NCBI GenBank assembly: GCA_947595415.1
Contig: CANQER010000036.1
Location: forward strand, 1 to 9,261
Direction of reading: 5' to 3'
From: an uncultured Bacilli bacterium
GTDB lineage: Bacteria; Bacillota_I; Bacilli_A; RF39; UBA660
DNA: 9,261 bases
Below, piece by piece: positions 1-4,990 of the stretch (positions are counted from its first letter, which is position 1; every line of letters starts with the position of its first letter). The notes beneath the pieces are model-generated. The model was not told the origin of the DNA. It made no database searches and saw only the letters and a list, made by a program, of their open reading frames with translations. The translations under genes and the position numbers were made by a program.

Positions 1-1
1 T

Positions 2-949
2 GAGGTTTTAGAAATCGCAAGTAAGGTTAAAACTGTTGTTTTTGATAAAACTGGGACTTTAACTTATGGTAAGTTAAAAATTTCTAAAGTTATTAATTAT
101 AGTAAGATGTCTGATTCTAAGTTACTTCAAATGGTAGGTAGTCTAGAAAGTAAGGTAAGTCATCCTATTGCTTTGGCTTTTAAAGATTATTTGAGTTTAA
201 ATAAACTACCTTTATTAGAAGTAATGGATTTTAAAAGTATATCAGGTTATGGACTTATAGGAAAAGTTAGTAATCATAGTATAATATTAGGTAATAATAA
301 GATTTTAAAAAAATATGAGATTGATAATCCTTATTTGGATGATTATGAAAAGTTAAAAAAAGATAATAGTGTTTTTTATGTTGTATTAGATGGTAAGGTA
401 GTATATTTAATAGGAGTTAATGATGTTATTAAAAAAGAAGCTATTGATGTAGTTAAAAGTTTGAAAAAAAGAAATATTGATATTTTAATGTTAACTGGAG
501 ATAATGGTGATGTAGCTTTAAAAATAGCTAAAAAAATAGGGATTAAAGATGTTATAGCTGATGTTTTACCAAATGAGAAGAAAAGTGTTATTGAAAAGTG
601 TAAGCGATATGTTATGATGTGTGGGGATGGTATTAATGATACACCATCACTTGCTTTTTCTGATATTGGTGTAAGTATTGGTAGTAATGATATTGCTGTT
701 AATTCAGCAGATGTAGTTTTACTTAATGATGATTTAAATGGTATTTTAAAACTTATTGATATTAGTAAAAAAACTATAAGAAATATAAAACAAAATTTAT
801 TTTGGGCTTTCTTTTATAATACAGTTATGATTTTAATAGTTGTGTTTAAACCTTTTGGGATAGTTGTTAGTCCTGTTTTAGCTAGTATATTTATGGTTTT
901 AAGTAGTCTTTGTGTTACTTTAAATGCACTTAGATTAAAACGTATTTAG
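2..949 (+). CDS. copA: Copper-exporting P1B-type ATPase, C-terminal part (5' end outside window)
   Basis: The frame is open from the left edge, so the N-terminal metal-binding and first membrane domains lie outside; 315 codons remain. Seen, in codons of this fragment: phosphorylation motif DKTGTLT at 15-21, the P1B His-Pro pair at 54-55 (nucleotide-binding domain), TGD at 165-167, and GDGIND at 208-213 in the hinge. Two membrane helices close the protein. The first carries Tyr272-Asn273 and the second M298-x-x-S301-S302, followed by an LNALRL ending. The YN and MxxSS residues are the known transmembrane ligands and signature of Cu(+)-ATPases (P1B-1), which separates it from Zn/Cd pumps. It would couple ATP hydrolysis to Cu(+) export across the cell membrane. 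Its last 15 bases overlap the end of the convergent ferritin-like gene, with no terminator hairpin between. An internal ATG at 107 is not the true start, because the DKTGT motif lies upstream of it. Confidence 0.93.
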   Translation, partial: EVLEIASKVKTVVFDKTGTLTYGKLKISKVINYSKMSDSKLLQMVGSLESKVSHPIALAFKDYLSLNKLPLLEVMDFKSISGYGLIGKVSNHSIILGNNKILKKYEIDNPYLDDYEKLKKDNSVFYVVLDGKVVYLIGVNDVIKKEAIDVVKSLKKRNIDILMLTGDNGDVALKIAKKIGIKDVIADVLPNEKKSVIEKCKRYVMMCGDGINDTPSLAFSDIGVSIGSNDIAVNSADVVLLNDDLNGILKLIDISKKTIRNIKQNLFWAFFYNTVMILIVVFKPFGIVVSPVLASIFMVLSSLCVTLNALRLKRI

Positions 950-1444
950 ATATTGGTTTAATAGTGTTTTAAATATTTTTAAATGGATTTCTTCATCTAA
1001 AATGATTCTTTCTAGTAGTTCTTTTATGTAGATATCATCAATAATACTTATATGGTATTTGTAGTTTAAAATGGCTTCTTCTTCTGATAATATATCAGCT
1101 TCTAACATTTTTATCATGTAAGTATCATAGTTAATATAAGTACTATTCCAAAATAGGTTAAAACAGTCTTTATCTTTTGTTTTAAACTTAGGTTTTACTC
1201 CAAGTAAGTTAATGGTTTCACCTAATAGTTTTAAATGATGCATTTCTACCATTGCGATTTTTTCCATGATAGAAGAAAATTCTTGGTATTTTTTAAAGTT
1301 ATAAAAACCTTGATAAACGTACTGGGTAATAGCTGATAATTCCCCATATACGCCAGCGTAATCTTCCATTAAAAGATATGCATAATATTTGTTTTTACTT
1401 TCAACCCTAATTTCAGGGTATTTTAAATTTGCTTGAAATTCCAA
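935..1444 (-). CDS. Ferritin-like diiron-carboxylate protein (rubrerythrin / Mn-catalase type fold)
   Basis: 169 residues. Four-helix metal-site spacing is visible: Glu35 (GELSAITQY), Glu67-x-x-His70 (VEMHH), Glu121-123 (SEEEA) and Glu151-x-x-His154 (DEEIH). Two E...ExxH pairs are the hallmark of the ferritin-like superfamily that binds two iron or manganese ions; the spacing looks more like rubrerythrin or short Mn-catalase relatives than true ferritin. It lacks a C-terminal rubredoxin CxxC domain. A role in peroxide reduction or metal handling is inference, and the substrate cannot be told from sequence. The start is a TTG codon at 1444, supported by an AGGTGAT ribosome site five bases upstream; the next Met is residue 26, which would cut close to helix 1. 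It is divergent from sufU-sufB and convergent with copA, which fits a metal and oxidative-stress neighbourhood. Confidence 0.8.
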   Translation of the reverse strand: MEFQANLKYPEIRVESKNKYYAYLLMEDYAGVYGELSAITQYVYQGFYNFKKYQEFSSIMEKIAMVEMHHLKLLGETINLLGVKPKFKTKDKDCFNLFWNSTYINYDTYMIKMLEADILSEEEAILNYKYHISIIDDIYIKELLERIILDEEIHLKIFKTLLNQYLNTF

Positions 1445-1449
1445 TTTAT

Positions 1450-1536
1450 CACCTAATTAAATTTATTCTTTTAAAACTAATTTATACTTTAGTTTTATTG
1501 CCTTTTTTAAATATATATATTATAATTAATTAGGTG
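1450..1536. repeat. 11-bp inverted repeat bracketing the divergent ferritin-like/sufU control region
   Basis: CACCTAATTAA at 1450-1460 is the exact reverse complement of TTAATTAGGTG at 1526-1536. The AGGTG half of each copy is the ribosome site of its own gene, and each copy ends exactly five bases before its start codon (1444 on minus, 1542 on plus). The matching TTAATT extension goes beyond what a ribosome site needs. It may be a shared operator or simply chance in AT-rich DNA. No convincing -35/-10 pair was found for the minus-strand gene; TATAAA (complement of 1481-1486) is the best weak -10 candidate. Confidence 0.4.
1498..1526 (+). promoter_or_regulatory. Sigma-A-type promoter of sufU-sufB
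   Basis: TTGCCT (1498-1503), a 17-bp spacer, then a perfect TATAAT (1521-1526). The start codon follows 15 bases after the -10 box. Transcription would begin near 1533, inside the ribosome site AGGTGGG (1532-1538), leaving a leader of only about nine bases. Confidence 0.75.
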
Positions 1537-1541
1537 GGAAT

Positions 1542-1955
1542 ATGGATGAGAATATAAAAAGAAGTATTATTTTAGATCATTATCAAAATCCTCGAAATAA
1601 AGGATTAACTAGTGATAAAGATTATGTAAAGATAAATATCAACAATGAAAGTTGTATTGATGAATTAGATTTAATGTATAAAATTGATAATGGAATTATT
1701 AAAGATGTTAAATTTGATGGTGAGGCATGTGCTATATGTACTAGTTCTGCATCAATTATGACTGATATTTTAAAAGGAAAAAGTGTTGATGAAGCTAAAA
1801 AAATATATGAAAATTTTAATAATATGATAGAAGAAAAACCTTATGATGAGGAATTACTAAAAGAAGCTATTGTATATAGTGATATATCTAGACAACCCAA
1901 TCGTAAGAAATGTGCACTTCTTCCTTGGTTTAGTGTTGATAAAATAGATAGGTGA
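1542..1955 (+). CDS. sufU: SufU, sulfur-transfer / zinc-dependent partner of the SUF iron-sulfur system
   Basis: 137 residues of the IscU/SufU fold, slightly shorter than Bacillus SufU. SufU accepts sulfur from the cysteine desulfurase SufS and passes it to the SufBCD scaffold in the cytosol. Expected ligands are present: Cys38 and Asp40 (in NESCID), Cys63 (in GEAC) and Cys124 (in KKCALLPW), matching the Cys-Asp-Cys-Cys zinc site known for Gram-positive SufU. The usual C-G-D reads C-I-D here, and an extra Cys66 makes a C-x-x-C with Cys63; both are unusual. The N-terminal LDHYQNPRN segment is typical of the family. The ATG at 1542 has AGGTGGG upstream. The stop is TGA, inside the sufB ribosome site, and sufB begins four bases later, so the two are co-translated. 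No sufS, sufC or sufD adjoins. Confidence 0.93.
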   Translation: MDENIKRSIILDHYQNPRNKGLTSDKDYVKININNESCIDELDLMYKIDNGIIKDVKFDGEACAICTSSASIMTDILKGKSVDEAKKIYENFNNMIEEKPYDEELLKEAIVYSDISRQPNRKKCALLPWFSVDKIDR

Positions 1956-1959
1956 TATT

Positions 1960-3264
1960 ATGGCAAAGTTGACTGAGGATAAAATAAGAGAAATATCCAA
2001 AATTAAAAATGAACCTGAATGGATGCTTGAGTTTCGATTGAAAAGTTTTGAAAAATTTGTGAGTCTCAAAAATCCTCATTTTGGACCTGAATTGAAGATT
2101 GATTTTGATAGTATTACGTATTATAAACGAGTAGATGATAAGGTTCATGATAATTGGGAAGATGTAGCTTGTGATATTTATAATACCTTTGATAAGATTG
2201 GACTTATTGATGCTGAAAAAAAGTATCTAGGGGGAGTTGGAGCGCAATTTGAAAGTGAAGCAATATATCACAATATGTTAAAAGAACTTACTTCTAAAAA
2301 TGTTATTTTTACTGATACAGATACAGCTTTAAAACAATATCCTGATCTTTTTAAAAAGTATTTTAATAATTTAGTTAAATATGATGAAAATAAGTATACA
2401 GCTTTAAATGGGGCTGTTTGGAGTGGAGGAAGTTTTATTTATATTCCACCTCATACTAAGTTAGATCGTCCTTTACAAAGTTATTTTAGAATAAACAGTA
2501 AAAATATGGGACAATTTGAAAGAACTATTATTATAGTTGATGAAGGTAGTGAGGTTCATTATATGGAAGGATGTACAGCTCCTACTTATAACGATGATTC
2601 TCTTCATGCAGCAGTAGTAGAAATATATGTTATGAAAAATGCTAGGTGTCGTTATACTACTATTCAAAATTGGGCTAATAACGTATATAATTTAGTAACT
2701 AAAAGGGCAGTTGTTTTAGAAAATGGGTTAATGGAATGGATCGATGGTAATATTGGTTCAAAAGTAAATATGAAATATCCTTGTTGTGTCTTAAAAGGTG
2801 ATGGAGCTAAGGGAAGGTGTATTTCGATTGCTGTAGCTGGTAAAAATCAAATTCAAGATGCTGGGGCAAAAATGATCCATTTAGCACCTAATACTGTAAG
2901 TAATATTATCAGTAAATCTATTTCTTCTAATGGTGGTAATGCTACATATAGGGGAAAAGTATGGATTAAAAAAAATGCTATTAATTCTAAAAGCATTGTT
3001 AAATGTGACACAATTATAATTGATTCTGAATCTAAAAGTGATACTATTCCTAAAAATATTGTAAGTAATGATTCATCTTTGATTGAACATGAAGCAACTG
3101 TTTCTAAGATAAGTGAAGATAAACTGTTTTACTTAATGAGTAGGGGTCTTTCACTTGAAAAAGCTAAGGAACTTTTAATTATTGGTTTTATTGATAAATT
3201 TAAAGAAGAATTACCAATGGAGTATGCAGTTGAGTTAAATTCTTTACTTAAAAACTATTTTTAA
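1960..3264 (+). CDS. sufB: SufB, iron-sulfur cluster scaffold subunit
   Basis: 434 residues, about thirty fewer than Bacillus SufB. It is homologous over its whole length: the N-terminal [14 protein letters not shown] segment, then [81 protein letters not shown], and the C-terminal [22 protein letters not shown]. SufB forms the SufBC2D complex with the ATPase SufC, where the new Fe-S cluster is assembled. Cys349 (in VKCDTI) aligns by motif with the scaffold cysteine Cys405 of E. coli SufB, and the nearby Glu376-His377-Glu378 block is kept, so the protein looks functional. It is translated from AGGTGATATT-ATG, overlapping the sufU stop. The last four bases overlap the end of the convergent XRE gene. 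The missing neighbours sufC, sufD and sufS must be elsewhere if the pathway is complete. Confidence 0.97.
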   Translation: MAKLTEDKIREISKIKNEPEWMLEFRLKSFEKFVSLKNPHFGPELKIDFDSITYYKRVDDKVHDNWEDVACDIYNTFDKIGLIDAEKKYLGGVGAQFESEAIYHNMLKELTSKNVIFTDTDTALKQYPDLFKKYFNNLVKYDENKYTALNGAVWSGGSFIYIPPHTKLDRPLQSYFRINSKNMGQFERTIIIVDEGSEVHYMEGCTAPTYNDDSLHAAVVEIYVMKNARCRYTTIQNWANNVYNLVTKRAVVLENGLMEWIDGNIGSKVNMKYPCCVLKGDGAKGRCISIAVAGKNQIQDAGAKMIHLAPNTVSNIISKSISSNGGNATYRGKVWIKKNAINSKSIVKCDTIIIDSESKSDTIPKNIVSNDSSLIEHEATVSKISEDKLFYLMSRGLSLEKAKELLIIGFIDKFKEELPMEYAVELNSLLKNYF

Positions 3265-3617
3265 GATTTATAAAGTTTGTTTATTTTATCAATAAAGGCT
3301 TTAGGATTACTACATATTTTGTTGTATAATTCACGATGTTTTTTAAGCTCTTTTAAAATATCTAAATCTTCTTTGGATATTTTTTTTGTGTAATTAGTAG
3401 AATCGTCACAAACTACATTTATATCTCTTCCTAAAATGTAATCTGGACTTAAATCTAAATAGTTGATTAAATCTATAAATGTTTCCATTGTTGGAGTTCG
3501 CATTCCTTTTTCATAACCACAAATTGAAACTTTAGAAACTCCTAATAATTTACCTAATTGTTCTTGCGAATAACCTTTATTTTTACGAGCTTGTTTAATT
3601 CTTTCACCTATAATCAT
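3261..3617 (-). CDS. XRE-family transcriptional regulator (first of three)
   Basis: 118 residues. A Cro/C1-type helix-turn-helix fills residues 5-62: [20 protein letters not shown], the recognition segment [12 protein letters not shown], and the closing helix with [10 protein letters not shown]. The remaining 55 residues are a charged, mostly helical tail ending [12 protein letters not shown]...INKL. The tail has the same plan as that of the XRE gene at 4608 (LKKYPNLYYEIC...INKI), so the two are paralogues. Cytosolic DNA-binding repressor function is family knowledge; the target is inferred. GGAGG (complement of 3624-3628) supports the ATG. The gene's own leader carries an 18-bp element almost identical to the one in the paralogue's leader, suggesting autoregulation or cross-regulation. 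It ends overlapping sufB tail to tail and is not part of that operon. Confidence 0.9.
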   Translation of the reverse strand: MIIGERIKQARKNKGYSQEQLGKLLGVSKVSICGYEKGMRTPTMETFIDLINYLDLSPDYILGRDINVVCDDSTNYTKKISKEDLDILKELKKHRELYNKICSNPKAFIDKINKLYKS

Positions 3618-3628
3618 ATTTCGCCTCC

Positions 3629-3646
3629 GTTATCTATATGTTAATA
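3629..3646 (-). promoter_or_regulatory. Putative XRE operator in the leader of the first regulator
   Basis: On the minus strand this reads TATTAACATATAGATAAC: two half-sites, ATTAAC and GATAAC, 11 bp apart. It begins two bases after the -10 box and covers the likely transcription start. It matches the element at 4574-4591 in 17 of 18 bases. Binding by an XRE protein is inferred. Confidence 0.6.
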
Positions 3647-3648
3647 CA

Positions 3649-3678
3649 ATTATATCACTTATTTAGACAATATGCTAA
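3649..3678 (-). promoter_or_regulatory. Promoter of the first XRE gene
   Basis: On the minus strand: TTAGCA (complement of 3673-3678), an 18-bp spacer, then TATAAT (complement of 3649-3654), preceded by TGA, an extended -10 (TGnTATAAT). The -35 is weak, but the extended -10 compensates. The start codon lies 31 bases downstream. Confidence 0.6.
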
Positions 3679-3732
3679 CTTTTATAATGGTATCTTTAAA
3701 GTTTTACATTTTATTTACATGGTGATAAATAA

Positions 3733-3779
3733 ATTAACTAAAAATTAACTTTAGGTATTGAAGTTAATCTGTAGTTAAT
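3733..3779. promoter_or_regulatory. Nested palindromic operator upstream of the second XRE gene
   Basis: Four copies of one 7-mer: ATTAACT at 3733-3739 and 3744-3750, and its reverse complement AGTTAAT at 3762-3768 and 3773-3779. Both inner and outer pairs centre exactly on 3756, and copies within each arm are 11 bp apart, so all four would face the same side of the helix. The right arm overlaps the -35 box (3758-3763) and the spacer, the classical position for repression. The half-site is the one found in the leaders of the two other XRE genes. Confidence 0.7.
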
Positions 3780-3786
3780 GTATAAT
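3758..3786 (+). promoter_or_regulatory. Sigma-A-type promoter of the second XRE gene
   Basis: TTGAAG (3758-3763), a 17-bp spacer, then a perfect TATAAT (3781-3786). Transcription should begin at about 3791-3793, which rules out the ATG at 3785 as a start because it lies inside the -10 box. The palindromic operator overlaps it. Confidence 0.75.
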
Positions 3787-3805
3787 GAATATGGAGGATA
3801 GATAT

Positions 3806-4021
3806 ATGGATAAATTAAAAAACCTTAGGATTAAAAATAATTATAGTTATCGTGAAATGGGTCAGTTTTTAAATATTAGTAAAACTTATTATTGGCAATT
3901 AGAAAACGACAAACGACGCCTATCTTATATTATGGCTATTAAAATAGCTAAAATTTTTAAAACCAAACCAGATAAAATATTCTATGAAGAATTATATGAG
4001 AAACTAAAAATTAAGGATTAA
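3806..4021 (+). CDS. Small XRE-family regulator (second of three)
   Basis: 71 residues and little more than one helix-turn-helix domain: MDKLKNLRIKNNYSYREMG, ISKTYYWQLENDKRR as turn and recognition helix, then MAIKIAKIFKTKPDKIFYEE. Size and ending fit the minimal Cro/C1-like regulators of Bacillota and their phages. I chose the ATG at 3806 because GGAGGA (3793-3798) lies seven bases upstream; the in-frame ATGs at 3785 and 3791 lie in the -10 box and at the expected transcription start. It is divergent from the first XRE gene across a 188-bp gap holding both promoters and two operator elements. Its stop codon is inside its own terminator hairpin. It lacks the helical C-terminal tail of the other two, so it is a different subfamily. 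Confidence 0.85.
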   Translation: MDKLKNLRIKNNYSYREMGQFLNISKTYYWQLENDKRRLSYIMAIKIAKIFKTKPDKIFYEELYEKLKIKD

Positions 4022-4037
4022 AAATCCTTATTTTTTT
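4012..4037. terminator. Intrinsic terminator shared by the second XRE gene and ssb
   Basis: An 8-bp perfect stem, TAAGGATT (4012-4019) with AATCCTTA (4023-4030), a 3-base loop, then seven T (4031-4037) for the plus strand. The minus strand also has a T-rich run after the hairpin (ATTTTTAG), so it probably works in both directions. It contains the XRE stop codon (4019-4021) and ends within the ssb stop (4036-4038). Confidence 0.85.
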
Positions 4038-4362
4038 AATCCTTTTTACTAGATAAAAAAGTTACTTTTTCAGCTACTAATTCAACACAGTGTTTTTTAA
4101 CATCGTTATCTAGTTGGATTTCACGTGATTGAACTCGGCCTTTTATTCCTAGCAAATCTCCTTTATGGACATATTGAGTTGTGTTTTCCGCAACCCCACT
4201 CCATAAAACGCAGTTGATAAAATCAGTATCATATTCACCATTCATATTTTTATAACTTCTAGGTACAGCTAAAGTAATATTGGTTACTTTTTTTCCACTT
4301 TCAGTTTCTCTAAGTTCTGGATCTCTTACTAATCTACCTACTATGACTGTTTGATTAAGCAT
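4036..4362 (-). CDS. ssb: Short single-stranded DNA-binding protein (SsbB-like)
   Basis: 108 residues, essentially one OB fold: MLNQTVIVGRLVRDPELR at the N-terminus, then TNITLAVPR, DFINCVLWSGVAEN with the base-stacking Trp54, and KGDLLGIKGRVQSR. The protein stops right after the last strand (EKVTFLSSKKD). It has no Gly/Pro/Gln-rich linker and no acidic DDDIPF-like tail, through which main bacterial SSBs recruit repair proteins. That tailless form resembles competence-type SsbB of Bacillota or a phage/mobile SSB, so a second full-length ssb is expected elsewhere in the genome (inference). It coats ssDNA in the cytosol. Ribosome site GAAAGGAGG (complement of 4369-4377). It is transcribed alone and ends in a terminator shared with the convergent XRE gene. 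Confidence 0.93.
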   Translation of the reverse strand: MLNQTVIVGRLVRDPELRETESGKKVTNITLAVPRSYKNMNGEYDTDFINCVLWSGVAENTTQYVHKGDLLGIKGRVQSREIQLDNDVKKHCVELVAEKVTFLSSKKD

Positions 4363-4383
4363 AATTTTCCTCCTTTCATATGC

Positions 4384-4412
4384 ACTATAACATATTGCTA
4401 AATATTAAACAA
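4384..4412 (-). promoter_or_regulatory. Promoter of ssb
   Basis: On the minus strand: TTGTTT (complement of 4407-4412), a 17-bp spacer, then TATAGT (complement of 4384-4389), preceded by TGT, giving an extended -10. The start codon is 21 bases downstream. A degenerate relative of the XRE element (TTTAAC at 4421, AGTAAG at 4432) lies just upstream and is too weak to call. Confidence 0.55.
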
Positions 4413-4460
4413 ACGAGTATTTTAACTAAATAGTAAGTAATTTATTGTGATTATTTTAAT

Positions 4461-4473
4461 ATGTTAATAACAT
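4461..4473. repeat. Short perfect palindrome between ssb and the third XRE gene
   Basis: ATGTTA-A-TAACAT, a 6+1+6 palindrome containing overlapping GTTAAT and AATAAC sequences like the XRE half-site. It lies in the 245-bp gap (4363-4607), away from both core promoters. The rest of that gap (about 4413-4546) holds AT-rich DNA with no reading frame or hairpin that I can support. Confidence 0.35.
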
Positions 4474-4546
4474 TTAATAATAATGGTATAAACTTAGGAA
4501 ACTAAAAGTAAAAATTTGATTATTCTTCAATTTATGCGTTTTCTCT

Positions 4547-4574
4547 TTGCAAAAAATAAAATGTTTGTTATAAT
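4547..4574 (+). promoter_or_regulatory. Promoter of the third XRE gene
   Basis: TTGCAA (4547-4552), a 16-bp spacer, then TATAAT (4569-4574), with TGT directly before it (extended -10). The putative operator begins at the last base of the -10 box. Confidence 0.7.
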
Positions 4575-4591
4575 ATTAACAAATAGATAAC
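4574..4591 (+). promoter_or_regulatory. Putative XRE operator in the leader of the third regulator
   Basis: TATTAACAAATAGATAAC: half-sites ATTAAC (4575-4580) and GATAAC (4586-4591), 11 bp apart, directly downstream of the -10 box and over the transcription start. It differs at one position from the element in the leader of the paralogous gene at 3617. Confidence 0.6.
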
Positions 4592-4607
4592 AATTAGGAG
4601 GGGGAAA

Positions 4608-4958
4608 ATGCTAGGAAGGAAAATTAAAGAAGCTCGTTTAAAAAAAGGTTATACCCAAACTGAGTTGGGTAATCTAGTAGGGGTAACTAAGGAAGCTATT
4701 TGTCGTTATGAAAAGGGGTTAATTAATCCTAAGATGAAAGTTTTTGAAAAATTGGTTATTTGTCTTGATTTAACTTTAGATTATACTGTTGTTAGAAAAG
4801 TAGATAGTGTTAATGAAAATAAGGAAGAATATTTTAAATTAAATGATGATGATATTAAAATAATTGAACAGTTAAAAAAATACCCTAATCTTTATTATGA
4901 AATATGCATGGATATACCTAATAAAATAAATGCTATAAACAAGATAATGAAAAAATAG
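4608..4958 (+). CDS. XRE-family transcriptional regulator (third of three)
   Basis: 116 residues. The N-terminal helix-turn-helix (residues 1-60) reads MLGRKIKEARLKKGYTQTELG, then VTKEAICRYEKG as turn and recognition helix, then LDLTLDYTVVRK. The helical tail (about 80-116) includes DDDIKIIEQLKKYPNLYYEIC and ends INKIMKK. Domain and tail both align with the minus-strand XRE protein at 3261-3617, so they are paralogues sharing length, layout and leader operator. AGGAGGGGG (4596-4604) is a strong ribosome site. The phosphorylase gene follows 32 bases after the stop with its own probable promoter, so the regulator may be read through into it, but no functional link to nucleoside metabolism can be shown. 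DNA binding is family knowledge; its target at 4574-4591 is inference. Confidence 0.9.
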   Translation: MLGRKIKEARLKKGYTQTELGNLVGVTKEAICRYEKGLINPKMKVFEKLVICLDLTLDYTVVRKVDSVNENKEEYFKLNDDDIKIIEQLKKYPNLYYEICMDIPNKINAINKIMKK

Positions 4959-4966
4959 GTAAACTA

Positions 4967-4975
4967 TGTTATAAT
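4967..4975 (+). promoter_or_regulatory. Extended -10 promoter of the phosphorylase gene
   Basis: TGTTATAAT: a perfect TATAAT at 4970-4975 with a TGn extension. No recognisable -35 lies at the usual distance, which falls within the end of the XRE gene. The start codon follows the -10 box by 15 bases, with ribosome site GGGGTGA at 4980-4986, so the leader would be about nine bases. Confidence 0.55.
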
Positions 4976-4990
4976 AAAAGGGGTGAAGAT

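Noticed and set aside
1857..2148. Minus-strand open frames opposite the end of sufU and start of sufB
   Set aside because: They lie antisense to strongly conserved sufU/sufB sequence, have no ribosome site and give low-complexity AT-driven protein.
2473..2667. Minus-strand open frame inside sufB
   Set aside because: It is a shadow of the conserved SufB core with no ribosome site or recognisable domain.
3703..3719. Two TTTACA copies as tandem -35 boxes
   Set aside because: No acceptable -10 box lies 16-18 bp downstream of either copy.
3785..3805. Upstream ATG starts for the second XRE gene
   Set aside because: 3785 is inside the TATAAT box and 3791 is at the predicted transcript start; GGAGGA is correctly spaced only for 3806.
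4413..4546. Possible small gene or small RNA in the ssb/XRE gap
   Set aside because: There is no reading frame with a ribosome site and no promoter-terminator pair; only a short palindrome stands out.
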